Of a DNA stretch of 29,704 nucleotides, positions 1 through 8,137 are shown piece after piece (positions within the stretch are counted from its first letter, which is position 1; each line of letters begins with the position of its first letter). The translations under genes and the position numbers were made by a program. Under the pieces are notes generated by a model, which was given only the letters and a program-made list of their open reading frames with translations, searched no databases and was not told the DNA's origin. The DNA comes from Leptospira sp. (GTDB lineage: Bacteria; Spirochaetota; Leptospiria; Leptospirales; Leptospiraceae). Where the stretch lies: assembly GCA_027531445.1 (NCBI GenBank), contig JAPZRK010000073.1:1-29704 (forward strand). Direction: 5' to 3'.

Positions 1-2
1 AT

Positions 3-692
3 GAAAATCTCGGACAATTCATGAGAAGGTTCAATGAGGCCTATTCTCCTGATCGGCTTTCCAAAATCCAGAGAGTCGTCGCGGTTGCGGCATCCCATCA
101 TAGATTACTTTGGATTCACCCATTTCTCGATGAAAATGGGAGAGTAACGCGCCTAATGTCCTACGCCGTTTTGTTGCGAGAGAGTATCGGTAGCTCCCTT
201 TGGTCGATCGCAAGAGGATTGGCAAGAAATATAATTGAATATAAGCGATTGCTTTTAGAAGCTGATGAACCTCGAAAAGGTGCCTTAGATGGACGAGGTA
301 GCTTGTCTGAAAAAAATTTAATTTCGTTTTGCCGCTTCTTTTTGAAGGCTTGTATCGACCAGATCGACTATATGAATTCTTTACTTAAATTGAATGAATT
401 CATTCCAAGATTAGAGCGTTATACGAATGAAGAAATACTTAAAAAAAATATTCACAAGGGAAGCTTCTTCATCTTGAGAGAGGCCTTTATCATGGGAGAA
501 TTGGATAGAAGTCGCGCCATGGAACTATCTGGGTATACGGATCGAATGGCACGTGAAGTAATATCAACACTAATTAAAAAGAAATTGCTTACGTCCACAA
601 ATCAAAAAGATAAACTTCGCCTGGGATTTCCGCTTGATGCTGCTTTGCGATGGTTGCCTGGATTGTATCCTGAAATGAATCTATCAGAATGA
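3..692 (+). CDS. Fic family protein, 5' end outside window
   Basis: This is the C-terminal part of a Fic-domain enzyme. Such enzymes usually transfer AMP, or another nucleotide-derived group, to a hydroxyl of a target protein. The frame is open from base 3, so the gene starts upstream of the window; the ATG at 21 lies inside the Fic fold. The catalytic motif HPFLDENGRVTR follows the fold helix and fits HPFx(D/E)(G/E)NGRxxR, with the catalytic His and phosphate-binding Asn and Arg present. Roughly the last 70 residues look like a winged helix (AMELSGYTDRMAREVISTLI), as in Fic proteins that carry a DNA-binding tail. The glutamate-bearing inhibitory helix cannot be judged because the N-terminus is missing. 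A copy of its 3' end recurs at 4791-4822. The target is unknown. Confidence 0.85.
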   Translation, partial: ENLGQFMRRFNEAYSPDRLSKIQRVVAVAASHHRLLWIHPFLDENGRVTRLMSYAVLLRESIGSSLWSIARGLARNIIEYKRLLLEADEPRKGALDGRGSLSEKNLISFCRFFLKACIDQIDYMNSLLKLNEFIPRLERYTNEEILKKNIHKGSFFILREAFIMGELDRSRAMELSGYTDRMAREVISTLIKKKLLTSTNQKDKLRLGFPLDAALRWLPGLYPEMNLSE

Positions 693-696
693 CATT

Positions 697-793
697 TTGC
701 ATAATTTCGGCGACAGCTATTCAGCATAAGGCGAAACTACAGACATGGAAATAGGAAGACTTTTAAAAAATCGGAATGCTTTGCAAGCCTTTG
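697..793 (+). pseudogene. Remnant of a vapC 3' end
   Basis: Bases 697-773 align closely with bases 4676-4753, which encode the last third of the intact VapC toxin. The shared stretch includes the DNA for the D-C-I-I-A-A region and the final T-W-N-x-x-D-F acidic motif. Small indels and substitutions break the frame here, and similarity fades after about 773-793. This is therefore a dead fragment of a PIN-domain toxin gene. It lies between the Fic gene and the helicase gene and shows that two vapC copies once existed nearby, or that one was partly duplicated. Confidence 0.75.
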
Positions 794-855
794 AAGGTAG
801 GGGAGGTCAACGAAAATTACTTGAAATTGGACAGCTATAACATTTACTCATTTTG

Positions 856-3800
856 ATGGAAGAAATCATCCCAGGGATATACGATCGCATCATTGATCTC
901 GAGTTAAGCGAAATCTTGGGCCGAGCCAATTTGGCTCCCATTTTAAGGAAGATCGATGATGAAGAAGCTCCCGCGGTCTACTCACTTTTCCTGTCTCAGA
1001 TATTGAACAAGGCTCTGTCAGGACTAGGATCTGCAAAACAGGTTGAAATCTATAATCAGATTTTGGATCTCTTATCTTCAACCGAAGGATTGGAATATAT
1101 TAGAAGGAAAAAACTATTGGGAATTGAAAACTCCCAACTACTTCTCTCGACGGACAAAACTTATAGACGGCCTACTACTTCCTTACATATCAGTTCTTTG
1201 TTAACGGGTCAAGGTAATGATCCATCCTTAGATCATGAAATTCGAGCAGAGCTTATGACCGCAGATCGAGTAGATATTCTTGTTTCTTTTATCAGATGGT
1301 CTGGATTGCGATTACTTTACCCTGCTTTTGAAATATTAGAAGAAAGGAATGTTCCTGTCCGAATCATTTCGACAAGTTATATGGGAGTGAGTGATCCAGA
1401 AGCCCTGGGGAAATTAGCACAACTTAAAAATGTCCAAATTCGTGTATCGTATGATCCAGGAAGGACAAGACTCCATGCTAAGGCGTATCATTTTTTTAGA
1501 AAGACTGGATATTCTGCTGCCTATATTGGCTCTGCTAATATGACAGATGCGGCGATGACGGAAGGACTGGAATGGACAGTGAAAGTGACTGCCCAGGACA
1601 TGCCTCATATTTTAGATAGGTTCACGGCAGAATTTGAGACGTATTGGGAAAACAATGAATACCAAGCATTGCAAACAGCGTCCGATCTGGTTCGATTTAA
1701 GAAAGCATTGCTTGTCTATAAAGCTCCATCTACTAACCAACAAAACTTCTTCGCAGAGTTAACTCCGAGAATTTACCAAGAAAGAATACTTGAGCAAGTT
1801 GCCTCCGAAAGGCAGTTGGGTTTTAGACGCAATCTGATTGTTGCTGCAACTGGAACTGGCAAAACAGTAATCTCTGCGTTTGACTACAGAAATTATTGCA
1901 AGGCCTTTGGCAATAAGCCGACTCTTTTGTATATTGCTCATCGCAAGGAAATACTAGAGCAGGCATTAGGTTGTTTTCGTATGGCATTAAGAGATCAAAA
2001 TTTCGGCTATCTCTTAGTAGATGGGATTGATCCATTTCTAGAAACGGATTCTCCACAACATTTGTTTGCATCCATCCAAAGCTTGCAATCGAAGAAGTTA
2101 TGGGAAAAGCTTGGGAAGGATTATTTTCGATTTATTATTTTGGATGAAGCACACCACGCAACTGCTTCGAGTTACCGGTCAATCTTCGACCATTTTGAAT
2201 GCGATATCCTCTTGGGATTAACTGCCACTCCAGAGAGAATGGATGGCGATTCCATACTTGGAGATTTTGAGAATCGGTTTGCCGCAGAAATCCGCCTACC
2301 AGAGGCATTGGACGAAAGACTTCTTTGTCCCTTTCATTATTTTGGAGTCAGTGACAATGTATCGCTCGCCGAAGATAAGTTTTGGAAAAATGGCAAATTT
2401 GACCTCAAAGAACTAGAAAACGTTTATACGGGTGACGACATTCGAGCCAAACAAAGAGCGGCACTGATTGTTGATGCTCTTTTAAAATATCAACCTAATA
2501 TAGATGAGGTGAGAGGGATTGGTTTTTGTGCAAGTGTGAAGCATGCTTATTACATGGCGGAATGTTTCCAGGAGAAGGGGATAGCCGCAGAGGTTATCGT
2601 TGGCGAAATAGATTCTGATACACGAGCGCAAAGATTGAAAGCTTTCCGTGAGGGAGGTTTGAAATTTCTTTTTACAGTTGATGTATTTAATGAAGGTGTC
2701 GACATTCCCGAAATCAACACGGTTCTGTTTTTACGTCCCACGGAAAGCTTAACTATTTTCTTGCAGCAACTTGGCAGAGGTTTAAGACATTCACCAAACA
2801 AAGTTTGCCTTACGGTTTTAGATTTCATCGGTCAGACACACAAAAAGTATCGAATCGACAGAAAGTTTGCGGTGTTGTTAAAGAAAAAGCGTGGCAGTCT
2901 GGAGAACGAAGTGGAAGAGGAGTTTCCGAACCTTCCCTCCGGTTGTGCTATTCAATTAGAGCGTATTGCAAGAGAATCGGTTCTACAGAAAATCAGAGCG
3001 GTGTTCAAAGATTTAAACCACTTCATTCCTGAAGTAGTAAATACCTGGGATCCTTCCCGTTCCGGCGATTTGACGTTTGCATCTTTTCTCAAGGAAAGCG
3101 GGATTAGCGCCTTAACCGTGTTAAAAAATAAAACATGGTCAGAATGGAAATCTACTCGACCAAACCAAATTAAGATTGTAGATCCTCATTTAAACAAAGG
3201 ACGATCTGCACTTTCTCGGCTTGCCACACGAACTGATCCAAAACTATTGAATGCATTCATTGACATTGCTCAAAAGAATTTCAAAACAATCAATGGCGAT
3301 TCTGAGTTAAAGACATGTCTGCACTATTTGATGTGGGGGAGTAAAGGTAGTGATGTAGGTGTAAAAAATTGGGAAGAATCCTTGGCGCGATGGTTGGAGA
3401 ATCCATCTCTAATAGAAGATGCAAGGGAAATTGCTGAATGGAAAAAAACAACCTTTGAATTTCCTCTCCAGGAGATCACCTTACCTTTTCCGTTTGCTAT
3501 CCCTTTGCATAGCGAAGTAGGTTCTTATGAAATCAAAGCTAACTTAGGACTTGCGACCATTTCTAATCCTGGCCCTTCGGGCACAGGCGTCATTCACTAC
3601 GCCGACAAAAAAGTATATATCCATTTAGTTACATTTCACAAAGACGAAAAATCATTTTCTGCTACCACATCTTATAACGATTATCCCATCAGCCGAACGA
3701 AACTACATTGGCAAAGCCAATCGAGTGGTACGATCGAGGGAGTCGCAGGACAGAACTACTTGCAATTTCGTGAAAGGGGTTATACGATTTTATTTTTTGC

Positions 3801-3960
3801 AAGACTTGCCAAAAAAATGGAGGGGGAAACTAGTCCTTTCCTATATCTCGGACCAGCCAAAGAATTATTAAGTTACCATGGGGAGCGGCCGATCTCCATG
3901 GAATGGGAGTTAGAATATCCCATGCCAGCAACGTTTTTTGAAGATGCCAAAATGATATAA
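856..3960 (+). CDS. PLD-nuclease / SF2 helicase / DUF3427-type protein
   Basis: A large (about 1034 aa) probable nucleic-acid-processing defence or repair protein. The N-terminal part carries a phospholipase D half-site: RLHAKAYHF (HxK) near residue 206, then G-S-A-N about 20 residues on, as in PLD-family nucleases. An SF2 helicase follows: AATGTGKT (Walker A, about residue 330), LDEAHHA (DEAH, about 430), GLTATPER (motif III, about 454) and QQLGRGLRH (motif VI, about 637). The roughly 350-residue tail fits the DUF3427-type extension seen on this fusion. I start at ATG 856; a TTG lies just before it, and neither has a clear Shine-Dalgarno. It stands alone between toxin-type genes, which suggests a defence-island role. 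One PLD motif implies dimerisation, or a PLD domain used for binding only. Confidence 0.85.
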   Translation: MEEIIPGIYDRIIDLELSEILGRANLAPILRKIDDEEAPAVYSLFLSQILNKALSGLGSAKQVEIYNQILDLLSSTEGLEYIRRKKLLGIENSQLLLSTDKTYRRPTTSLHISSLLTGQGNDPSLDHEIRAELMTADRVDILVSFIRWSGLRLLYPAFEILEERNVPVRIISTSYMGVSDPEALGKLAQLKNVQIRVSYDPGRTRLHAKAYHFFRKTGYSAAYIGSANMTDAAMTEGLEWTVKVTAQDMPHILDRFTAEFETYWENNEYQALQTASDLVRFKKALLVYKAPSTNQQNFFAELTPRIYQERILEQVASERQLGFRRNLIVAATGTGKTVISAFDYRNYCKAFGNKPTLLYIAHRKEILEQALGCFRMALRDQNFGYLLVDGIDPFLETDSPQHLFASIQSLQSKKLWEKLGKDYFRFIILDEAHHATASSYRSIFDHFECDILLGLTATPERMDGDSILGDFENRFAAEIRLPEALDERLLCPFHYFGVSDNVSLAEDKFWKNGKFDLKELENVYTGDDIRAKQRAALIVDALLKYQPNIDEVRGIGFCASVKHAYYMAECFQEKGIAAEVIVGEIDSDTRAQRLKAFREGGLKFLFTVDVFNEGVDIPEINTVLFLRPTESLTIFLQQLGRGLRHSPNKVCLTVLDFIGQTHKKYRIDRKFAVLLKKKRGSLENEVEEEFPNLPSGCAIQLERIARESVLQKIRAVFKDLNHFIPEVVNTWDPSRSGDLTFASFLKESGISALTVLKNKTWSEWKSTRPNQIKIVDPHLNKGRSALSRLATRTDPKLLNAFIDIAQKNFKTINGDSELKTCLHYLMWGSKGSDVGVKNWEESLARWLENPSLIEDAREIAEWKKTTFEFPLQEITLPFPFAIPLHSEVGSYEIKANLGLATISNPGPSGTGVIHYADKKVYIHLVTFHKDEKSFSATTSYNDYPISRTKLHWQSQSSGTIEGVAGQNYLQFRERGYTILFFARLAKKMEGETSPFLYLGPAKELLSYHGERPISMEWELEYPMPATFFEDAKMI

Positions 3961-4111
3961 GGAGAGAATGGACCATCTTTCCATTTACCATCCGAGAGCA
4001 TTCTCACAAGAGGATGTCGAGTTGCAATTGTTATTCTGCAGATATATTCTGGTTCTATCACGATTGAGGCATCTGTAATCCATCGTAATTTTATCTTGAC
4101 AATTGAAACTA

Positions 4112-4133
4112 CCATACCAGACTACTGGTATGG
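4112..4133. promoter_or_regulatory. vapBC operator: perfect 9-bp inverted repeat
   Basis: CCATACCAG (4112-4120), a 4-nt spacer and CTGGTATGG (4125-4133) form a perfect palindrome. The right arm contains the vapB start ATG at 4130. A TTGACA hexamer at 4096-4101 may be a -35 element, but no convincing -10 lies at normal spacing. VapB-type ribbon-helix-helix antitoxins, with VapC bound, normally repress their own operon at such palindromes, so autoregulation is expected. That last step is inference from the family. Confidence 0.7.
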
Positions 4134-4396
4134 CAAATATGACGATCAAATCGACTTTCACTTTGGACAAGAAAACTGCGGATGACATCCGTAGTCTCTC
4201 GTCAACTTGGAAAGTTTCTCAAGCCGAAGTAGTTCGAAAATCCATTCAAATTGCATTAGAAGAGTCTAGAGCGAAGGAAGCTCGTTCTCCTCTGACGATA
4301 ATAGAATCCCTTGACAGAAGAAAGAAAGCTACGCCTCCAGAACTTGCCGCATTTAAGAAAGCAATGGCTGCAAATAAAAAAGGTTGGGAAGTTTGA
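4130..4396 (+). CDS. vapB: VapB-like ribbon-helix-helix antitoxin
   Basis: A small (88 aa) antitoxin for the downstream PIN toxin. The N-terminal 45 residues fit a ribbon-helix-helix DNA-binding fold: a short strand (TIKSTFTL), then two helices with a V-S-Q-A-E-V-V-R-K-S pattern. The C-terminal half is basic and helical and would wrap the toxin. I chose ATG 4130 because it lies at the end of the operator palindrome; ATG 4139 and an upstream TTG at 4103 are alternatives. No good Shine-Dalgarno is seen, so leaderless or weak initiation is possible. The stop overlaps the vapC start, which implies coupled translation. Confidence 0.85.
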   Translation: MANMTIKSTFTLDKKTADDIRSLSSTWKVSQAEVVRKSIQIALEESRAKEARSPLTIIESLDRRKKATPPELAAFKKAMAANKKGWEV

Positions 4397-4785
4397 CTCC
4401 GCGATTTTTACATCTGGATACAAATTGTTTGATAGAAGTGCTTCTTGGAAAAAATAAAACCACTACGCTCCTCAAGGCAAGGTTGCGCGCAGGCTGGAGT
4501 TGTGCCACAAGTGCGCTTGCTTGGCACGAATTTGTATGCGGCCCACTACTTGTAGAACAAAAACAAGATGTGTGGGATTTGTTAGAAGGTAGTATTCTGC
4601 CGATCGATTATGAAATAGCTGAACTTGCGGCTGAAATTTTCAATAAGTCCGGACGAAGGAAAGGTTCAAAACCGGATTGCATAATTGCGGCTACGGCAAT
4701 TCACCATAAGGCGAAACTACTCACATGGAATAAGGAAGACTTTAAAAAAATCGAAAAGCTGGGCTTTGCACTAGAACTAGAATAA
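4393..4785 (+). CDS. vapC: VapC-like PIN-domain RNase toxin
   Basis: A PIN-domain endoribonuclease toxin, about 130 aa, paired with the RHH antitoxin just upstream. The acidic active site is visible: HLDTN at the N-terminus, WHEF in the middle, KPDCIIAATA, and TWNKEDF near the end, giving the D-E-D-D/N set that holds Mg2+. VapC enzymes typically cut tRNA or rRNA; the target here is unknown. The start is a TTG: 4393, overlapping the vapB stop as TTGA, or 4384 with a 13-bp overlap. The A-rich AAAAAGG just upstream can serve as Shine-Dalgarno. The gene looks intact, unlike the vapC remnant at 697-793. Confidence 0.88.
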   Translation: MTPRFLHLDTNCLIEVLLGKNKTTTLLKARLRAGWSCATSALAWHEFVCGPLLVEQKQDVWDLLEGSILPIDYEIAELAAEIFNKSGRRKGSKPDCIIAATAIHHKAKLLTWNKEDFKKIEKLGFALELE

Positions 4786-4790
4786 GGCTT

Positions 4791-4822
4791 AAGATAAACT
4801 TCGCCTGGGATTTTCCGCTTGA
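4791..4822 (+). repeat. Copy of the Fic gene 3' end
   Basis: Bases 4791-4822 repeat bases 608-637 of the Fic gene almost exactly, with one extra T. They follow the vapC stop directly. At the Fic gene the reverse holds: a vapC tail follows the fic tail. The two junctions therefore carry swapped fragments, pointing to past recombination or a circularly permuted duplication. The last bases of the copy run into the TTGACA of the first riboswitch promoter. Confidence 0.8.
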
Positions 4823-4846
4823 CAGCTTCCGCCAGATCAATATAAT
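4819..4846 (+). promoter_or_regulatory. Sigma-70-type promoter of riboswitch module 1
   Basis: TTGACA (4819-4824), a 16-nt spacer and TATAAT (4841-4846) match both consensus hexamers perfectly. The expected start of transcription, about 7-8 nt after the -10, falls at the first base of the SAM-II riboswitch (about 4853). Modules 2 and 3 have the same geometry. Confidence 0.88.
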
Positions 4847-4851
4847 CTGCA

Positions 4852-4924
4852 CTGACGTGATTTAAGGCGGATCAACCACCTAATTGCAGACGTCGTTAAA
4901 TAATCTGCTAAAACGGAGGCGTTT
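4852..4924 (+). promoter_or_regulatory. SAM-II (SAM-alpha) class riboswitch, copy 1
   Basis: A 5' UTR element that should bind S-adenosylmethionine and block translation. P1 is GACGT (4854-4858) with ACGTC (4890-4894). The conserved SAM-II L1 start TGATTT follows P1, then an accessory hairpin AGGCGG/CCACCT (4865-4881), then TTGCAG (4884-4889). GCAG pairs with CTGC (4905-4908) to close the H-type pseudoknot. TTAAA and GCTAAAA (4907-4913), both typical of the class, come next, followed by GGAGG (4915-4919) five bases before the ATG. Class assignment is from remembered consensus features (UGAUUU, UUGCA, UUAAA, GCUAAA before the Shine-Dalgarno); no covariance-model search was run. Confidence 0.88.
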
Positions 4925-6193
4925 ATGACTGTTAAATACCATTACTATAGGTTTAAAGATCTCAATATAATCCATTTCCAATCGAAAAATAAGCAGTTAT
5001 CGAAATTTGCTTACAAGTTCAAAATTGGCTCTTCAGTGGAACTTCCGGATGAATGGGGTTTAGCCCATATGCTAGAGCACAATATATTCAAAGGAAATAA
5101 AATCCACGGCAATAGTATAGATCTGAATCGAAAGTTCAAAGAAATAGGATATGCAAGGAATGCTTCAACTGGAACAGATAATACTTGTTATTATGCGACT
5201 GGTTTATCAAGTTTTTTTTCCGAAGGATTGAATTTACTTACTGACCTAGTTTTTCATCCAAGTTTTCCGGAAGACGAATTCATTAAGGAAAAAAATCCAA
5301 TTTTAAATGAATTGGAAATGTATGCTAGTGATCCGATTGGGAACTTTTTCGAAATGGGTCGAGAATTGATTCTTGGAGAAAGAGAACATAACATAGTTGG
5401 AACTAAAAAGACAATTAGGAACATGAATTATGACACAATGATTCGTTTTTACAAAAGATATTATACTCTAGAAAATGTGACTCTTATTATCGAAGACCAC
5501 CGATCAAGGAAAGAAATTGAAAAATTATTAAACAAAATGGAGCTGATTCAATCCATTCAGAAATCTGAAGAAGTTTTTAATGGATTGCAGCTTCCGAATT
5601 TGGCCAATCGATCGTTTAATGAAAGAAACAAAACGTTTTTCGCGACAACCGATTCAATGGCAATTGTTTATTCCCATCAATCATTGGAAATAAAGAATAA
5701 AATCGATATTTTGATTGCACCATTGGCTGAACAGATATTAAGCGATATTCTTTATGAAGAAATTCGGGATAGGATGGGATTAGCCACATATTCTATACAG
5801 GCGAGTTTTAGCAGAGAGGGATATCCTTCCATTTCGAATGTCTATGCTCTCGTCTCTCTAGATAATTTAAAGAAAGTAAAAAATGAAATGGCAAAAATTC
5901 TTTACAATCATGCACGATTAAACTCTCTAATCACAGATCAGTTATACTTAAGTAATAAATTATTAAGAAATGTAGACCTTATTTCTATCTATAACGAGGA
6001 CGTTTGGTATGCAAAGGTATACCAGAGGCATAATGTACATTTTGATTCATATGAGGAAATACTCAGTTTATATGATTCAATTACAAAAGAGGATATCCTA
6101 ACTTTTCTTAAAACTTTACTTTCTCGAAAAAAATCTATTTTAATTTTAAAAGGGAATGAGCGAAGATTTAAAAGAGATGAATTGAATCAATAA
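4925..6193 (+). CDS. M16 family zinc metallopeptidase
   Basis: A 422-aa insulinase/pitrilysin-type (M16) peptidase. The inverted zinc motif HxxEH is present as H48-M-L-E51-H52 (AHMLEH), with the third ligand likely E129 in ILNELEMY, 78 residues on, the normal spacing. The C-terminal half has the family pattern EEIRDRMGLATYSIQASF. There is no signal peptide, so it is probably cytoplasmic. Translation starts at ATG 4925, five bases after GGAGG inside the riboswitch expression platform. SAM control of an M16 peptidase is unusual. Some M16 enzymes process peptides or RiPP precursors, but no precursor gene or radical SAM enzyme is visible here. Its substrate is unknown. Confidence 0.88.
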   Translation: MTVKYHYYRFKDLNIIHFQSKNKQLSKFAYKFKIGSSVELPDEWGLAHMLEHNIFKGNKIHGNSIDLNRKFKEIGYARNASTGTDNTCYYATGLSSFFSEGLNLLTDLVFHPSFPEDEFIKEKNPILNELEMYASDPIGNFFEMGRELILGEREHNIVGTKKTIRNMNYDTMIRFYKRYYTLENVTLIIEDHRSRKEIEKLLNKMELIQSIQKSEEVFNGLQLPNLANRSFNERNKTFFATTDSMAIVYSHQSLEIKNKIDILIAPLAEQILSDILYEEIRDRMGLATYSIQASFSREGYPSISNVYALVSLDNLKKVKNEMAKILYNHARLNSLITDQLYLSNKLLRNVDLISIYNEDVWYAKVYQRHNVHFDSYEEILSLYDSITKEDILTFLKTLLSRKKSILILKGNERRFKRDELNQ

Positions 6194-6319
6194 TATGAAA
6201 CTACAGAACCCTAACACTGCTTTTAGGAAATTTTTTAAAGAAACGTACTTTTGGGACTGAAAGAATAAAAATCTCCAATTTCCCGTTAAATTGTCCCACC
6301 ATCGTTTTATACTCTAATT

Positions 6320-7003
6320 ATGAACGAAATTTACTTACACAACCATTCTTCCGAATACAAAGAAGCATATGAAGTCATTTTCAATTATTTCGGTGGATTG
6401 ACTTTCATGTTAGAATCAAATGTATCTGGCTATTGCAAACTATTACATGCTCAAAAAAATGGCTGGGATGTGAATCGACTATACGCTGAGTCAAAGAGAG
6501 CGGATGATTTATCGAATCCAGAAAGATCGTATTGGTGGAGTGAATGGCTCCTGTTTGTCGATTATTTTGAGAATGAGTTTGGCATTCGATTTCCAAAAGA
6601 AATTGATTTTGATGAAGACTCCGAAGAACGCGTCCTCGGCGTTAACTATGATATTTCGATAGAAAAAATGGCAGAAATGATAAGTTTGCTTATGGCTGAA
6701 GAGGAATTGCCTAACGAATTCTTAAGATTTGAAAACATTCCCAATTATCAAGAGAATGTTTCTTCAAAGTGGTCTGATGAACTAATTGCTCTCACGAAGA
6801 ATGTATTAAATGATCTTCCAATAGCTTCCTTTATGAATGGTGGGCATTGTATCCTAAAGTCCATTAATCGCAAATTCGGTAAAATTTCCTTAGACGATGC
6901 AATCTCTTATCAATACAAAATCAAGGATATTGAAACAGGTGAATTGCTAGTTTCTTTTGAGACGTTAGATGACTTGATAGATGCAGGATGGGTGGTTGAT
7001 TGA
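6320..7003 (+). CDS. Hypothetical protein, 227 aa
   Basis: I do not recognise this protein. It is acidic, rich in aromatic residues and apparently soluble, with no signal peptide, membrane segment or clear catalytic motif. The C-terminal part ends in a short strand-helix pattern (YKIKDIETGELLVSF). A TATACT at 6308-6313 lies only 6 bases before the ATG and no Shine-Dalgarno is seen, so the message may be leaderless; the -35 match is poor. The stop at 7003 is one base before the NUDIX start, so the two genes are probably co-transcribed. Confidence 0.7.
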   Translation: MNEIYLHNHSSEYKEAYEVIFNYFGGLTFMLESNVSGYCKLLHAQKNGWDVNRLYAESKRADDLSNPERSYWWSEWLLFVDYFENEFGIRFPKEIDFDEDSEERVLGVNYDISIEKMAEMISLLMAEEELPNEFLRFENIPNYQENVSSKWSDELIALTKNVLNDLPIASFMNGGHCILKSINRKFGKISLDDAISYQYKIKDIETGELLVSFETLDDLIDAGWVVD

Positions 7004-7004
7004 T

Positions 7005-7466
7005 ATGATTTGGAATTACCAAGGAGCAGGACTCCTTTTCGCAAAGAGGGATAAAGAAAATCAGTTTGTCGTATGCCTAGGAAAACGAAAATGGAAACCC
7101 TTTAGTGGATATTATTCCATGTTAGGAGGAGAATCAAATGGTATGTCTGATCATGTATTGGGATTATTTCGCTTTAAGCACTACCGTGAAGATTTCAGAG
7201 AGACGGCTCTTCGTGAGGCTCGTGAGGAGTGTAAGATCGTCGGAGATAGTTTCCCAGGAATCAACCAATTAATCCCCCTTAGTAAAATGACTTTGGGAGT
7301 ATTTACTTGGGAAACCTTCGGATACGTTTTAGAAAATCCCGAATCGAGCATCATATCAACCAGCTCTGAATTTGATGAACTAAAATGGTATAGAACCAAC
7401 GAATTACCTATACCAATTTTCCTAGGCTTGAAACATACGATCCATAAATTTGAGGGATTGAGTTAG
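7005..7466 (+). CDS. NUDIX hydrolase
   Basis: A 153-aa NUDIX-fold pyrophosphohydrolase, a family that cleaves nucleoside diphosphates linked to another group (ADP-ribose, NADH, dNTPs). The Nudix box is recognisable but stretched: G-G-E near residue 43, then about 20 residues later FRETALREAREECKI, which supplies the REx(R)EE metal-binding core. The insertion between the GGE and the helix is unusual. I start at ATG 7005, one base after the preceding stop; an in-frame ATG at 6981 would overlap that gene. The macro-domain gene about 100 bases downstream makes an ADP-ribose-related substrate attractive, but this is inference. Confidence 0.82.
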   Translation: MIWNYQGAGLLFAKRDKENQFVVCLGKRKWKPFSGYYSMLGGESNGMSDHVLGLFRFKHYREDFRETALREAREECKIVGDSFPGINQLIPLSKMTLGVFTWETFGYVLENPESSIISTSSEFDELKWYRTNELPIPIFLGLKHTIHKFEGLS

Positions 7467-7508
7467 AGACAGAAAAGATATTATCTAAGCAACTAAGGAT
7501 GTTATGTT

Positions 7509-7529
7509 TTCGGAAATATAATTTCCGAA
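7509..7529. repeat. TTCGGAA/TTCCGAA palindrome, copy a
   Basis: TTCGGAAAT, ATA, ATTTCCGAA form a perfect 9-bp inverted repeat between the NUDIX and macro-domain genes. Related palindromes occur at 9911-9933, 12432-12464 and 23269-23293. No long U-run follows, so it is not a classic intrinsic terminator. A dispersed palindromic element or protein-binding site is possible. Confidence 0.6.
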
Positions 7530-7573
7530 TTCTGGATTACCTTCCGTTAAAATAGATTTGTAGGTTTTGAGAA

Positions 7574-8107
7574 ATGAAAATCAAAATAACTAAAGGCGAT
7601 ATCACTAAAATTAAAGTGGATGCGATCGTAAATGCGGCTAATTCCAGTTTACTCGGCGGAGGTGGAGTCGATGGCGCAATTCATAAAGCTGGTGGTAGCG
7701 AACTGCTTAAGGAATGTATGCAAATACGCGAGAGAGAAGGCGGTTGTAAAACTGGAGAGGCGGTCTACACGACTGCTGGTAAGATAGATGCAAAATATGT
7801 AATCCATACGGTTGGACCTATTTGGCAGGATGGTAGCCACGAGGAAAAATCCCTTCTGAAAAGTTGCTATATTCATTCTATGATGATTGCTAAGAAATTA
7901 AATTGCGAATCAATTTCTTTTCCAAATATTAGCACCGGTGTCTATGGTTTCCCCAAGAAAGAGGCAGTTAATATCGTATTCAACTTATTTACTGACCAAG
8001 CTTTCAAGGATGAATATAGTGAAATTAGGGATGTGTATTTCGTAAATTTTGATGATGAGAATTTTAAGTTATATAAAGGCGCATTTAATAATATAGAAAG
8101 TATTTGA
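7574..8107 (+). CDS. Macro-domain ADP-ribose-binding protein
   Basis: A 177-aa stand-alone macro domain, similar to YmdB/MacroD-type proteins that bind ADP-ribose and hydrolyse O-acetyl-ADP-ribose or remove ADP-ribose from proteins. The hallmark motifs are present: GDIT near the start, VNAANSSLLGGGGVDGAIH with the conserved Asn and glycine loop, YVIHTVGP, and ISTGVYGFP. The domain fills the whole protein with no extension. Its neighbour upstream is a NUDIX hydrolase, so both may handle ADP-ribose derivatives. Macro domains can also reverse ADP-ribosylation made by toxins or defence enzymes; no such transferase is seen in this window. Confidence 0.93.
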   Translation: MKIKITKGDITKIKVDAIVNAANSSLLGGGGVDGAIHKAGGSELLKECMQIREREGGCKTGEAVYTTAGKIDAKYVIHTVGPIWQDGSHEEKSLLKSCYIHSMMIAKKLNCESISFPNISTGVYGFPKKEAVNIVFNLFTDQAFKDEYSEIRDVYFVNFDDENFKLYKGAFNNIESI

Positions 8108-8137
8108 ATCGATCAGAGTTGGTAGCCGATAGCCCAT

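Noticed and set aside
4852..4924. Leader repeats as insertion-sequence ends or a direct-repeat att site
   Set aside because: They occur only upstream of genes, end at the Shine-Dalgarno, follow a promoter and fold as a riboswitch; no target duplication or transposase is seen.
4925..7003. RiPP biosynthesis locus around the M16 peptidase
   Set aside because: No precursor peptide, radical SAM enzyme or transporter can be seen nearby.
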